Assembly (NCBI GenBank): GCA_963665165.1
Contig: OY761989.1
Span: forward strand, 310,001 to 374,000
Length of the DNA stretch: 64,000 nt
Reading direction: 5' to 3'
Source: G963663315 sp963665165
GTDB taxonomy: Bacteria; Pseudomonadota; Gammaproteobacteria; Arenicellales; Poriferihabitantaceae
Positions 43,351-53,162 of this stretch are shown here, piece after piece; positions within the stretch are counted from its first letter, which is position 1; each line of letters opens with the position of its first letter. Both the position numbers and the translations under genes were made by a program. The notes under the pieces were generated by a model that ran no database searches, was not told the origin of the DNA, and saw nothing but the letters and a program-made list of their open reading frames with translations.

Positions 43351-45678
43351 GTGGATTCTGCGCGTAACAAAGCGTTTCTGATGCTGTGCATTCTTGCGTT
43401 TGCGCTATTCACGATCTTCACTCGATTCAACGTATCGACCGACATCGGAATATTTCTCCCGGAGCCTGAAACCCGGTTCGAAAAACTGTTGCATCACCAA
43501 CTGGACAACGGGGCGTCAACCGGCATTATTCTATTGGCCTTTTCCGGGTTGCCTTCAACAGGGCTTGCCGAATTCAACCAGGCCTTTACTGACAAACTGA
43601 GGGCTTCCGAAACATTCGACAAAATCACCAATGGAGCATCGGAATCCAGCGATGAGGTTCTTTCCTTTCTGGAAATGTACCGATATTTGCTGACTCGCAA
43701 TAACCTGACAGAACAGTTTTCGATACCCGGTTTGAAGTCGGCGCTCAATGCCAGGCTGGATGAACTGTATTCCTCCGCCGCCGTTCTTGAAAAACGCTTC
43801 CTGCGCAAGGATCCGACAGGCGAAATTCTGGATTTGCTGGAAAACTGGCAAGGCCGGGTGAGCCGTCATAAAAAACCGGAGGAATTACACGGAGTCTGGT
43901 TCTCCGCGGACCATCAGCGCACGCTGGTTCTGATTGAAGTCGGGGCTGATATCACCCAGATGGAAAACCAGGAGGCAGTGGTCGAGGAAATCCGGTCCAC
44001 CCTTGATGCCGTGAAACCGCCGGGATTGAATGTGATCATGGCAGGCCCGACGGTGTTCGCCGTCGAATCCGCACAGAATATCCGGGATGATATAAAAAAC
44101 CTGTCCATGATGGCGATACTGCTGGTGGTTTTGTTTATCTCGGCTGCCTATCGGTCCATCCGCATGGTCGTGCTGACCATACTGCCATTAGTGATTGGCG
44201 TGATCGTGGCGACCGCATCCGTTTTACTTTTCTACGAACAAATCCACGACATCACTCTGGTATTCGGAATCACCCTGGCGGGAGTCGCCGTGGACTATCC
44301 GATTCATCTGCTGACCAGTGGCCTGAGCCGAAACCTGAAGGACGAGAGAAACAAATTGCAAAAGGTGTGGCGCACATTGCGGCTCGGCGTTTTTTCCACG
44401 ATCATCGCTTATGCCGCGTTTCTGTTGTCCGGCTTTGGCGGATTACAGCAATTGGGAACATTCACCATTGTGGGACTGGTGACTGCGGCGCTGTTTTCAC
44501 GGTGGGTGCTGCCATTCATTGCCGACCATCGGGGGCCGCCCTCGGGATTATCCGGGGTTCATGGCAGATTGAAAACACTGGGTCGGTCAGCCGCCCGGTT
44601 TCGGCTGGTGGTGGTAACGATGCTTGGGGTTTCGGCGGCTGTGTTGTTGTTCCATGAAAATCCGGTGTTGCACCTGAATGTGGATTCACTCAGCCCGATC
44701 AAGGACCAAAGGAGGGCGGAAGGAAAAATGTTGCGGGAAGATATCGGATTCTGGTACGGCGGCAGCATGCTGATGATGACCGCAATGGACAAGGAAGATG
44801 TGCTGCGAATGAGCGAAAATCTGGAACCCGGCCTGGATGACCTGATAGAAGCCGGCGTTCTCGAAGGCTTCGACATGGCTTCGCACTTTCTACCGAGCCA
44901 ACAACGACAGTCAATGCGGAAGGAACAATTGAAAGAGGTGGATTCAATTCGTAAAAACCTGACCGAAGCGCTCGCGGATTTCCCTTTTCAGGAAAATGTG
45001 TTTGACCCTGCAATCGAGGATATCCGGGCGCTGGACAGACTTGAAACACTGGATATAGCCAGTCTGGAAGACACCCCCATCGGCAAAAAACTGGATCCGT
45101 TACTGTTTGATTTTGAAGACGGGGCAGCGGGCGTGATTCTCCTGCACGGTGTCCGCGACGAGGCGGCGATAGAACGTTTCGCCGACGAATACGGGGAAGT
45201 CGATTACATGCGCCTGAGGTCGGCGTCAACGGCCCTGGTTGCCAAGAGCGTAAACCGGGTCGCTCTGTCCATGATCGCTTGTATCACGATTATCTATATA
45301 TCGCTGTCGCTGGGATTCAAAAGCCTGACACGGCCATTGAAAATCATGGTGCCAACCTTTTCAGCGGCGTTGACCGTAGCCGCCATACTGGTTTTCAGCG
45401 GTCATCCGCTCAGTATTTTCCACCTGATCTCGTTGTTGCTTGTGGTCGGTCTGGGTCTGGATTATGCTTTGTTTTTCAACCGGCTTCCCGAAAATGACGA
45501 TGAGTGGGATACGACGTTCAAGTCCATCTGGGTATGCGGGATCACTACTATGCTGGTATTCGGCGTGCTTTCCCTGTCCTGGACGCCACCTCTGGAAGCA
45601 ATCGGGTTAACCGTCGGTATCGGTACTTTCATCAGCATTGTATTTGCAGCAATGTGGGCTGCCGTCCCCGAAAAATGA
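43351..45678 (+). CDS. MMPL/RND-superfamily lipid exporter
   Basis: The 775-residue membrane protein has two repeats, each with one helix, a large periplasmic loop and a cluster of about five helices. The first helix is at residues 8-25, and the conserved core helices (ITLAGVAVDYPIHLLTSG and LLLVVGLGLDYALFFNR) carry the aspartates used for proton coupling. The start is a GTG just after the LolA-like stop. With the LolA-like partner it probably exports a lipid or polyketide-like glycolipid to the outer membrane; the cargo is unknown because no biosynthetic genes adjoin. Confidence 0.88.
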   Translation: MDSARNKAFLMLCILAFALFTIFTRFNVSTDIGIFLPEPETRFEKLLHHQLDNGASTGIILLAFSGLPSTGLAEFNQAFTDKLRASETFDKITNGASESSDEVLSFLEMYRYLLTRNNLTEQFSIPGLKSALNARLDELYSSAAVLEKRFLRKDPTGEILDLLENWQGRVSRHKKPEELHGVWFSADHQRTLVLIEVGADITQMENQEAVVEEIRSTLDAVKPPGLNVIMAGPTVFAVESAQNIRDDIKNLSMMAILLVVLFISAAYRSIRMVVLTILPLVIGVIVATASVLLFYEQIHDITLVFGITLAGVAVDYPIHLLTSGLSRNLKDERNKLQKVWRTLRLGVFSTIIAYAAFLLSGFGGLQQLGTFTIVGLVTAALFSRWVLPFIADHRGPPSGLSGVHGRLKTLGRSAARFRLVVVTMLGVSAAVLLFHENPVLHLNVDSLSPIKDQRRAEGKMLREDIGFWYGGSMLMMTAMDKEDVLRMSENLEPGLDDLIEAGVLEGFDMASHFLPSQQRQSMRKEQLKEVDSIRKNLTEALADFPFQENVFDPAIEDIRALDRLETLDIASLEDTPIGKKLDPLLFDFEDGAAGVILLHGVRDEAAIERFADEYGEVDYMRLRSASTALVAKSVNRVALSMIACITIIYISLSLGFKSLTRPLKIMVPTFSAALTVAAILVFSGHPLSIFHLISLLLVVGLGLDYALFFNRLPENDDEWDTTFKSIWVCGITTMLVFGVLSLSWTPPLEAIGLTVGIGTFISIVFAAMWAAVPEK

Positions 45679-45704
45679 CAGGCGGTTTTTAACCGGGATC
45701 ATTC

Positions 45705-47270
45705 ATGGAATCGGACCGAAACCAACCAAATATTCTTGTGGTCATGGCGGACCAGTTGAGCGCCAGGGCGTTGGGATGCTATGGAAACGATGAAGTTTAC
45801 AGCCCCAATATCGATACTCTGGCAAGTCAAGGGGTTTTGTTCCAGAACGCCTATACCAGCAGCCCGTTGTGTGCGCCAGCGCGATATGCCTTCATGACCG
45901 GGCAGAATATTTCCCGCTGCGGAGGTTATGACAACGCCGCCTACCTGCCGTCGACGATGCCGACTTTCGCCCATTATCTGCGTATGATGGGATATCGCAC
46001 CTGTCTTTCGGGAAAGATGCACTTCGTCGGCGCCGACCAGCTTCATGGATTTGAGGAACGGGTCACGACCGACATCTATCCCGCCGATTTCGGCTGGGTA
46101 CCGGACTGGACGAACCCGAACCGGCGCATTGACCTGTGGTATCACAACATGTCAAGCGTAACCCAGGCCGGGGTGGCGTGTATCACCAACCAACTGGCCT
46201 ATGACGATGAGGTTGGCGCCCGGGCAATGCGTGTAATCTACGACCATGCGCGGTCCGAAGACTCCCGGCCATTGTGCCTGGTAACCAGTTTCATCCACCC
46301 CCACGACCCTTATGCAACCCGGCAAAAATACTGGGACCTTTACGACGATGTGGATATTTCGCTGCCGTCGGTTCCACGACCGTCCGTTCAGCCGGACCCC
46401 CATAATCAACGCCTGGAAAACGCGATTGCGATTGATTCGGTTGAGCTTGACGATCATCAGATCGTCAATGCCCGGCGCGCCTATTACGCCAATGTCTCCT
46501 ACGTGGATGAGTGGCTGGGGCGATTGCGGGACACGCTGGACGAGTGCGGACTGAGTGGGAATACCGTCATCATTGTGACCGCGGATCACGGCGACATGCT
46601 CGGTGAATATGGATTATGGTACAAAATGTCATTCCGGGAGTGGTCTTGCCGAATTCCGATGATCATTAACCATCCAACCGCATTGCCGCCACGCAAGGTC
46701 AGCCATCCGGTTTCCCTGGTTGATGTGCTGCCGACCTTGCTGGATATTGCGTCGGCTGGCGCCGATACCAACAAGCCGGAGGCCATCGACCCCCTGGACG
46801 GGCGCAGCCTGTATCCATTGTGCTCAGGCGAAGAATCCGGGGACCCGAACAGAACGGTCAGTGAATATCTGGCCGAAGGAACCGCGGCTCCGATGCTGAT
46901 GATCCGCTCTTCCCGCTACAAGTACATTACCTGTGCAACCGACCCGGACCAGCTTTTCGATCTGGAAAACGATCCGGACGAAACCACCAATCTGGCTGGC
47001 GACCCGGCTTTCTCCGCGCTGGTCAGGGACTTTGAAAACCAGGCCGAAAAACACTGGGACGCCGAACAGCTGCGGCAAACCGTGATCAACGACCAGAACC
47101 GGCGAAGAAAGGTTCATAGGGCGCTCACCATCGGCAAACGGCAAAGCTGGGATTACAACCCGGAGCGCAATGCCGCCGAGGAATACACCCGAAGCCACCA
47201 GGACCTGACCCGCCTCGATATATCCTCCCGATTCCCGCGGCCCGCCCCGTTCAACCCGAAATACAGGTAA
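45705..47270 (+). CDS. betC: Choline-sulfatase
   Basis: BetC hydrolyses choline-O-sulfate to choline and sulfate, supplying osmoprotectant precursors. The sulfatase motif C56-A-P-A-R60 (LCAPARYAFMTG) holds the cysteine matured to formylglycine. The N-terminal metal site ADQ (D16), TADHGD and the choline-sulfatase C-terminal region are present. The 521-residue length fits. No choline transporter or betAB genes adjoin, although a GMC choline-dehydrogenase-like gene lies at 29.9 kb. It is convergent with gor. Confidence 0.88.
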   Translation: MESDRNQPNILVVMADQLSARALGCYGNDEVYSPNIDTLASQGVLFQNAYTSSPLCAPARYAFMTGQNISRCGGYDNAAYLPSTMPTFAHYLRMMGYRTCLSGKMHFVGADQLHGFEERVTTDIYPADFGWVPDWTNPNRRIDLWYHNMSSVTQAGVACITNQLAYDDEVGARAMRVIYDHARSEDSRPLCLVTSFIHPHDPYATRQKYWDLYDDVDISLPSVPRPSVQPDPHNQRLENAIAIDSVELDDHQIVNARRAYYANVSYVDEWLGRLRDTLDECGLSGNTVIIVTADHGDMLGEYGLWYKMSFREWSCRIPMIINHPTALPPRKVSHPVSLVDVLPTLLDIASAGADTNKPEAIDPLDGRSLYPLCSGEESGDPNRTVSEYLAEGTAAPMLMIRSSRYKYITCATDPDQLFDLENDPDETTNLAGDPAFSALVRDFENQAEKHWDAEQLRQTVINDQNRRRKVHRALTIGKRQSWDYNPERNAAEEYTRSHQDLTRLDISSRFPRPAPFNPKYR

Positions 47271-47281
47271 TCAGCGGCGTC

Positions 47282-48631
47282 TCACCGGAGGGTGACCAGC
47301 TCTTCTGCCGCGGTGGGGTGAATGGCGACCGTGTTGTCGAAATCCCTTTTGGTTGCGCCCATCTTGATTGCGACCGCAAATCCCTGGATCATTTCATCCG
47401 CGCCCCGGCCAACCACATGACAGCCGACCACTCTTTCGTTTTCACCCTGCACAATCAGTTTCATCAATGTCCGTGGTTTGTGTTCGGTAACCGCGAAATA
47501 CATGTCGACAAACTCGCTTTTGTATACCCGGATGGTATCGGCGCCGTATTTTTCGATGGCCCGGTATTCTGACAGGCCGACCGTGCCGACCGGCGGATGC
47601 GAAAAAATGACCGTGGGAATATTGCTGTAATCGAGCTTCGCCTCCGCTTGATCGTCAAACAGCCGATCGGACAACCTGCGCCCCGCCGCGATCGCCACCG
47701 GAGTCAGTTGCGCCCTCGGGGTCACATCGCCAACGGCATGAATATTGCTTGCCGTGGTGTTCTGAAACTCATCGGTTTCAATATAACCGCGCGAGTCCAC
47801 ACGAACCCCGGCGGCATCAAGAGCCAGCCTCTCCACGCCGGGATGGCGGCCAACCGCCCAGATAATGCAGTCGTAACCGTCCTTGCCGGAGCCATCCAGG
47901 TCGCGGTATCCGAGGCTGCCGGAATTCCTGACCAGGGAACCGATTGCGACATTGGGAAGAATTTCAATGCCCGACGCGACCATCTCCCTCATGACCGCCT
48001 GGTGTATATCGTGGTCGAATGTTCGCAGCAATTTATCCTTGCGCAACAGGATCGACACACGGCTGCCCAGCCCGTGCATCAACCCGGCCAGTTCGGTCGC
48101 GATATAGCCCGCGCCGATCACCAGTATTCTCCGGGGCTGGTGGTCCAGTTCGAAGAATCCGTCACTGGTAATGCCGTACCGGGCGCCCGGAATGTCCGGA
48201 ACGGTGGGGCTGCCGCCCGTGGCAATCAGGATGTGCCGGGCCGAATAGTCCTCCCCGTTCACGGTCACGGTACGGCCGTCCGCAAACCTCGCGACTCCTT
48301 CCACGACTTGCACACCGGATTGATCCAGGTTGCTCCGGTAGATGTCGTTCAACCGCTTGATATAGCGATCCCTGGAGGACTTGATGGCCGACCAGTCAAA
48401 GCCGTTTTCGTTGACATCGAACCCGTAATGCCCCGCTATTTCCAGCGTCTCCCCGATCTGCGACGTGATCCACATGACTTTTTTGGGTACACATCCGACA
48501 TTGACACAGGTGCCTCCCAGCCGGTCGGCTTCAATCAGCAAAACCCGCGCTCCGTATTGCGCGGCCCGCCGGGCCGAAGCGATACCGCCGCTGCCTCCGC
48601 CAATCACGATAAAATCATACTGTTTATTCAT
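47282..48631 (-). CDS. gor: Glutathione-disulfide reductase
   Basis: The 449-residue flavoenzyme reduces oxidised glutathione with NADPH. FAD motif IVIGGGSGGIASARRA is near residues 8-23, and the redox disulfide is GGTCVNVGCVPK (C42 and C47). The C-terminal IHPTAAEE supplies the catalytic His-Glu pair. I take ATG 48631 behind AGGAG; a GTG three codons upstream is less likely. It is divergent from the glutathione-dependent formaldehyde genes, so the region forms one glutathione-linked unit. Confidence 0.95.
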   Translation of the reverse strand: MNKQYDFIVIGGGSGGIASARRAAQYGARVLLIEADRLGGTCVNVGCVPKKVMWITSQIGETLEIAGHYGFDVNENGFDWSAIKSSRDRYIKRLNDIYRSNLDQSGVQVVEGVARFADGRTVTVNGEDYSARHILIATGGSPTVPDIPGARYGITSDGFFELDHQPRRILVIGAGYIATELAGLMHGLGSRVSILLRKDKLLRTFDHDIHQAVMREMVASGIEILPNVAIGSLVRNSGSLGYRDLDGSGKDGYDCIIWAVGRHPGVERLALDAAGVRVDSRGYIETDEFQNTTASNIHAVGDVTPRAQLTPVAIAAGRRLSDRLFDDQAEAKLDYSNIPTVIFSHPPVGTVGLSEYRAIEKYGADTIRVYKSEFVDMYFAVTEHKPRTLMKLIVQGENERVVGCHVVGRGADEMIQGFAVAIKMGATKRDFDNTVAIHPTAAEELVTLR

Positions 48632-48773
48632 CAACTCCACTCCTCATGGATAATCAATCCGTTACCGGATGCCCTGGCCTTGCCCGGTTCAACCGTGATC
48701 GTACCCAAATAGCGACCAGGATTGAAGCCCGCTTCGACACTCCCGTGGAATCCCCGTATCCCTTGCAAGCCGC

Positions 48774-48801
48774 TTGAATGTTGCAGACGGGTTTTTATAA
48801 A
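48774..48801 (+). promoter_or_regulatory. Promoter of the formaldehyde-oxidation genes
   Basis: TTGAAT (48774-48779), a 16-base spacer and TATAAA (48796-48801) precede the S-(hydroxymethyl)glutathione dehydrogenase ATG by about 30 bases. A GGA Shine-Dalgarno follows. Confidence 0.6.
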
Positions 48802-48830
48802 ATAACCTGAATTTCAATCCGGACAGAAAA

Positions 48831-49940
48831 ATGCAAACAAGAGCAGCGGTAGCTTATGAGGCAGGCAAGCCCCTGGAAATAGAAACGGTCGAGCTGGATG
48901 GTCCGAAAGCAGGCGAAGTACTGGTCGAAATCAAGGCCACCGGGATTTGCCATACCGATGAATTTACCCGTTCGGGCGCCGATCCCGAGGGACTTTTTCC
49001 GGCGATCCTGGGGCATGAAGGGGCCGGAGTGGTCGTTGCGGTGGGCGAAGGCGTAACCAGCCTGAGCGAAGGCGACCATGTCATTCCCCTGTATACACCT
49101 GAATGCCGGCAATGCGAATATTGCACCAGCGGCAAAACCAACCTGTGCCAGGCGATTCGCGCCACCCAGGGCCAGGGCATCATGCCCGATGGCACCAGCC
49201 GGTTTTCGATCGGTCATCAGAAGCTGTTTCATTATATGGGAACCTCAACTTTTTCCAACCATACCGTTCTGCCTGAAATAGCGCTGGCAAAAATTCGGTC
49301 CGATGCGCCATTTGACAAGGTTTGCTACATCGGATGCGGTGTCACCACGGGGATTGGCGCGGTGATCAATACCGCCAAAGTGCAGCCGGGCGATAATGTC
49401 GTTGTTTTTGGCCTGGGCGGTATCGGCCTCAATGTGGTTCAGGGCGCGCGGATGGCCGGGGCTGACAAGATTGTCGGAGTGGATATCAACCCCGGTCGAC
49501 AGGCCCTGGCTGAAAAATTCGGCATGACGCACTTTGTCGATCCGACCGCGGTCGAGGGTGACCTGGTGCCGTACATCGTCGATCTTACCGGCGGCGGCGC
49601 GGACTACAGTTTTGAATGCGTCGGCAATACCGACCTGATGCGCCAGGCGCTGGAATGCTGCCACAAGGGATGGGGTGAAAGTGTCATTATCGGGGTGGCG
49701 GGAGCAGGCCAGGAAATCAGTACACGGCCTTTCCAGCTCGTCACCGGGCGAGTCTGGCGCGGCACCGCGTTCGGTGGCGCGCGCGGCAGAACCGATGTAC
49801 CCAAAATCGTCGATTGGTACATGGAGGGTAAAATAAACATTGACGACCTGATCACCCACAAAATGCCGCTGGACAAGATCAATGACGCATTTGACCTGAT
49901 GCATGCCGGGGAGTCGATTCGAAGCGTGGTCGAGTTCTGA
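48831..49940 (+). CDS. frmA: S-(hydroxymethyl)glutathione dehydrogenase, class III alcohol dehydrogenase
   Basis: The enzyme oxidises the spontaneous formaldehyde-glutathione adduct with NAD and also reduces S-nitrosoglutathione. The 369-residue chain has the catalytic zinc segment GICHTDEFTRSG and GHEGAGVV. The structural zinc cysteines lie in ECRQCEYCTSGKTNLC, and the NAD motif is FGLGGIGLNV. It forms an operon with S-formylglutathione hydrolase, which starts directly after its stop codon. Confidence 0.96.
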   Translation: MQTRAAVAYEAGKPLEIETVELDGPKAGEVLVEIKATGICHTDEFTRSGADPEGLFPAILGHEGAGVVVAVGEGVTSLSEGDHVIPLYTPECRQCEYCTSGKTNLCQAIRATQGQGIMPDGTSRFSIGHQKLFHYMGTSTFSNHTVLPEIALAKIRSDAPFDKVCYIGCGVTTGIGAVINTAKVQPGDNVVVFGLGGIGLNVVQGARMAGADKIVGVDINPGRQALAEKFGMTHFVDPTAVEGDLVPYIVDLTGGGADYSFECVGNTDLMRQALECCHKGWGESVIIGVAGAGQEISTRPFQLVTGRVWRGTAFGGARGRTDVPKIVDWYMEGKINIDDLITHKMPLDKINDAFDLMHAGESIRSVVEF

Positions 49941-50795
49941 TTGCCGGAAGCGAACTTGGAAATCCTGAGTGAACAACGCTGCTTTGGCGGCGTCCAGGGG
50001 ATATACCGTCATGACTCGGTCGAGACCGGGACAGCGATGCAATTCTCGGTGTTTCAGCCAGGCATGGCAGAGCGCGCCGCGTTGCCGGTATTGTGGTACC
50101 TGTCGGGCCTGACCTGTACGGAAGAGAATTTTACCGTAAAGGCGGGAGCCCAACGATTTGCGGCAGAGCATGGCCTGATCCTGATCGCGCCGGATACCAG
50201 CCCGCGCGGAGCCGGCGTTCCGGGAGAGGATGACGACTATGATTTCGGCGCCGGCGCGGGATTCTATGTCGATGCGACCCAATCGCCCTGGGACCGGAAC
50301 TATCGGATGTACAGTTATGTGACCCGGGAATTGCCGTCGCTGGTATTTGAACATTTTCCGGTGAGGCGGGACGCACAGGGAATAACGGGGCATTCGATGG
50401 GCGGACACGGCGCTCTCGTCATCGGCCTGAAAAATCCGAAAATCTATCGATCCATTTCCGCGTTTTCACCAATCTGCTCGCCGGTCAATTGCCCATGGGG
50501 ACAAAAGGCGCTATCCGGTTACCTCGGTAATGAGCGTGACTCCTGGCGGAAATACGATTCGGTATGCCTGATTGAACAGGGCTGCCGCAGCGGGGAAATT
50601 CTGGTGGATCAGGGTGTGGCGGATAATTTTCTGCAGAACCAGCTTAAACCGGAGCTATTGCGACAGGCTTGTGAAAAAACCGGGCAGCCACTGGTACTCA
50701 GAATGCAGCCCGGCTACGACCACAGTTATTTCTTTATCGCTTCATTTATTGAAGATCACATCCGATTCCACGCCAACCGACTGGCAACCGGTTAG
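49941..50795 (+). CDS. fghA: S-formylglutathione hydrolase
   Basis: This alpha/beta-hydrolase releases formate and glutathione, completing formaldehyde detoxification. The nucleophile elbow is GHSMGGHG near residues 149-156, and the family segment YLSGLTCTEENF is present. Asp and His of the triad lie near DQGVADNF and PGYDHSYFF. It starts at TTG with no gap after the dehydrogenase stop (TGATTG), a tight operon. Confidence 0.95.
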   Translation: MPEANLEILSEQRCFGGVQGIYRHDSVETGTAMQFSVFQPGMAERAALPVLWYLSGLTCTEENFTVKAGAQRFAAEHGLILIAPDTSPRGAGVPGEDDDYDFGAGAGFYVDATQSPWDRNYRMYSYVTRELPSLVFEHFPVRRDAQGITGHSMGGHGALVIGLKNPKIYRSISAFSPICSPVNCPWGQKALSGYLGNERDSWRKYDSVCLIEQGCRSGEILVDQGVADNFLQNQLKPELLRQACEKTGQPLVLRMQPGYDHSYFFIASFIEDHIRFHANRLATG

Positions 50796-50802
50796 CGGCG
50801 GT

Positions 50803-51873
50803 TCAGGAACCTTCCAGATATCGGGGGTATGCCGACACGACCTTGCCTGGCCGGACGTCGCAAAGGGGCGGATAGCCTGAAAACACAGCGACCAGTACCG
50901 CTGTCAAAAGGATCAGCGCTCCGGCCTGATGGGCCACACCCAACGCTACAGGGACCTTCAGCAGCAACACGGCGATGCCGAGCGTGACCTGGGCCGCCCC
51001 GGCCAGAAAAACGGCGACTGCGCAACCCCTGGTCATATAATGCCTGTGCCCGGCCAGCATAGCAGCATACCAGACTGTCAGAACCAGTAGCGCCGCCGCC
51101 AGACAACGGTGGATAAACTGAATCGTAACCGGGTTCTCGAAGGCGTTTTTCCAGCCCGGCGACAGCGCCAGTATCTGGTCGGGTATCCACTGTTCACCCA
51201 TCATTGGAAAGGTATTGTAAATAAACCCCGCGTGAGTGCCCGCGACAAAACCACCGCTGCTAACCATCAGCAGGATCATTCCCAGCAATACCGGCCCGAG
51301 CCGGGCCGCGGGTTTTGAGCGGGGCAGTCGTTTCGAATGCAGTCCGACGATAATGCGAACCATGTAAGCATAAATGACCACGGCAATGACCAGATGCGCA
51401 GTCAGCCGATAGTGGCTGACTGCGGGAATATCAACCAGACCGCTCTTCACCATATACCAGCCCATGACCCCCTGGATGGCTCCCACCAGAAAAAGCAGCC
51501 AGAGTTCCACGGCCAGGCCAACCGGTATTTTTTTCAGGTAAAGAAATACCAGGAAGGGCGCGAAAAAAACCAGTCCGATTATCCTTCCAGCCAAGCGATG
51601 GGCGAATTCCATCAGGTAAATGAACCTGAACTCTGTCAGCGTGATCGAGTGGTTGACCCGTTGGTATTCGGGAAATTGGCGGTATTCTTCGAACGCCTGA
51701 TTCCACGCTCGCTCATTCAATGGCGGGATGCTGCCCGTAATCGGCCGCCAGTCCACCATGGACAGTCCGGAACCGGTCAACCTGACCGCACCGCCCAACA
51801 ACACCATGGCAAACACCAGGACGGCGCATGCAACCAACCAGCAGGCCACCAGTTTTCGATCCTGGCGCGTCAT
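50803..51873 (-). CDS. ctaA: Haem A synthase, CtaA/COX15 type
   Basis: The 356-residue membrane protein has about eight helices and the conserved sequence LLGGAVRLTGSGLSM with DWRPITGSIPP. Histidines sit on later helices (EFAHRLAGR, SHYRLTAHL, IHRCLAA, AHQAGAL) as expected for haem binding. It oxidises haem O to haem A for aa3-type cytochrome oxidase, so an aerobic respiratory chain of that type is implied. No ctaB or cox genes are in the window. It ends convergent with fghA. Confidence 0.93.
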   Translation of the reverse strand: MTRQDRKLVACWLVACAVLVFAMVLLGGAVRLTGSGLSMVDWRPITGSIPPLNERAWNQAFEEYRQFPEYQRVNHSITLTEFRFIYLMEFAHRLAGRIIGLVFFAPFLVFLYLKKIPVGLAVELWLLFLVGAIQGVMGWYMVKSGLVDIPAVSHYRLTAHLVIAVVIYAYMVRIIVGLHSKRLPRSKPAARLGPVLLGMILLMVSSGGFVAGTHAGFIYNTFPMMGEQWIPDQILALSPGWKNAFENPVTIQFIHRCLAAALLVLTVWYAAMLAGHRHYMTRGCAVAVFLAGAAQVTLGIAVLLLKVPVALGVAHQAGALILLTAVLVAVFSGYPPLCDVRPGKVVSAYPRYLEGS

Positions 51874-51922
51874 GATTGTCCCGCCCCGCCCGTCCGGCCG
51901 TTCAGACGATCCGGCCCCCTGT

Positions 51923-53137
51923 CTACTGCCCGCTCTGAAAGACCAGCGAACAATTTGTGCCGCCGAACCCGAAGCTGTTGGTCATCGCGACATCAATATT
52001 CATACCTGTTCTGGTCTCGACCATGATCGGGAATCCGCTTGCGTCCGGGTCCAGATTCCGGATATTGGCGGAAGCGGCTATGAAGCCATGCTCCATCATC
52101 AGCAGGGTAAAAATCGATTCGTTTACCCCGGCGGCGCCCAGCGCATGGCCGCTCAGTGACTTGGTGGCGCTGATGGGCGGACAATCGTCACCGAAAACCC
52201 CGGCAATCGCCTCCAGCTCCTTGATATCCCCAACAGGGGTGCTGGTGCCATGGGCATTGATGTACTGTACCGGCCGGTCCAGTGTCTTGACTGCCTGTTT
52301 CATACAGCGGGCCGCGCCTTCACCCGAAGGCTGAACCATATCGTAGCCATCGGAAGTCGCCCCATAACCCACCAGTTCGGCGCAAATTCGCGCTCCTCTT
52401 CTTTTGGCATGTTCGAGTTCTTCGAGCACGACCACACCGGCCCCTCCTGAAATGACGAATCCATCCCGGTCCCTGTCGTAAGGCCGCGACGCCTCTTGCG
52501 GGGTTTCATTGTAATTCGAGGATAAGGCGCCCATGCCGTCAAACAGTACCGATAACGACCAGTGGACTTCGTCACCTCCTCCGGCAAACACGACATCCTG
52601 CTTGCCAAGCTGGATCAGTTCCGCGCCATGACCGATGCAATGGGCGCTGGTGGAGCAGGCCGAACTGATTGAATAGGAGACCCCTTTTATCCCGAACGCG
52701 GTACCGACACAGGCAGGAATCGTGCTTGCCATGGTTTTGGTCACCATATAAGGCCCGACCCGTTTGACGCCCCGCTGGCGCAATGTGTCGGCGGCCTTGA
52801 CGATATTTTCAGGCGAAGCGCCGCCGGTTCCAAGCAGCAACCCGGTCCGTTCGCTGCTGATCATGTCATTTTCCAGCCCCGAATGAGTGATCGCCTCCTG
52901 CATGGCAATGTACCCGTAAGCGGCGGCATCTCCCATAAAACGGTAGAGCTTTCGGTCTATTATCGACTTTGCGTCGATGTTGACGGCGCCATGGACCCGG
53001 CTGCGCATGCCGAGTTCGGCGTATTCATCGCAATATACAATTCCGGATTGTCCCGACATCAGCGCCTTTTTCACTTCATCTTTGTTGTTGCCCAGACTGC
53101 AAACAATACCAAATCCGGTTATTACTACTCTTTTCAT
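51923..53137 (-). CDS. fabB: 3-oxoacyl-ACP synthase I
   Basis: FabB elongates unsaturated acyl chains. The catalytic Cys lies in SSACSTSAHC near residue 163, and the two histidines in NAHGTSTPVGD and SLSGHALGAAG. The 404-residue length matches E. coli FabB. It follows fabA by 25 bases on the same strand, the standard unsaturated fatty-acid operon. Confidence 0.95.
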   Translation of the reverse strand: MKRVVITGFGIVCSLGNNKDEVKKALMSGQSGIVYCDEYAELGMRSRVHGAVNIDAKSIIDRKLYRFMGDAAAYGYIAMQEAITHSGLENDMISSERTGLLLGTGGASPENIVKAADTLRQRGVKRVGPYMVTKTMASTIPACVGTAFGIKGVSYSISSACSTSAHCIGHGAELIQLGKQDVVFAGGGDEVHWSLSVLFDGMGALSSNYNETPQEASRPYDRDRDGFVISGGAGVVVLEELEHAKRRGARICAELVGYGATSDGYDMVQPSGEGAARCMKQAVKTLDRPVQYINAHGTSTPVGDIKELEAIAGVFGDDCPPISATKSLSGHALGAAGVNESIFTLLMMEHGFIAASANIRNLDPDASGFPIMVETRTGMNIDVAMTNSFGFGGTNCSLVFQSGQ

Positions 53138-53162
53138 CTAAAACTCACCACGCTTTAACAAT

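Noticed and set aside
49245..50408. 387-codon minus-strand open frame
   Set aside because: It is antisense to the class III alcohol dehydrogenase and S-formylglutathione hydrolase genes.
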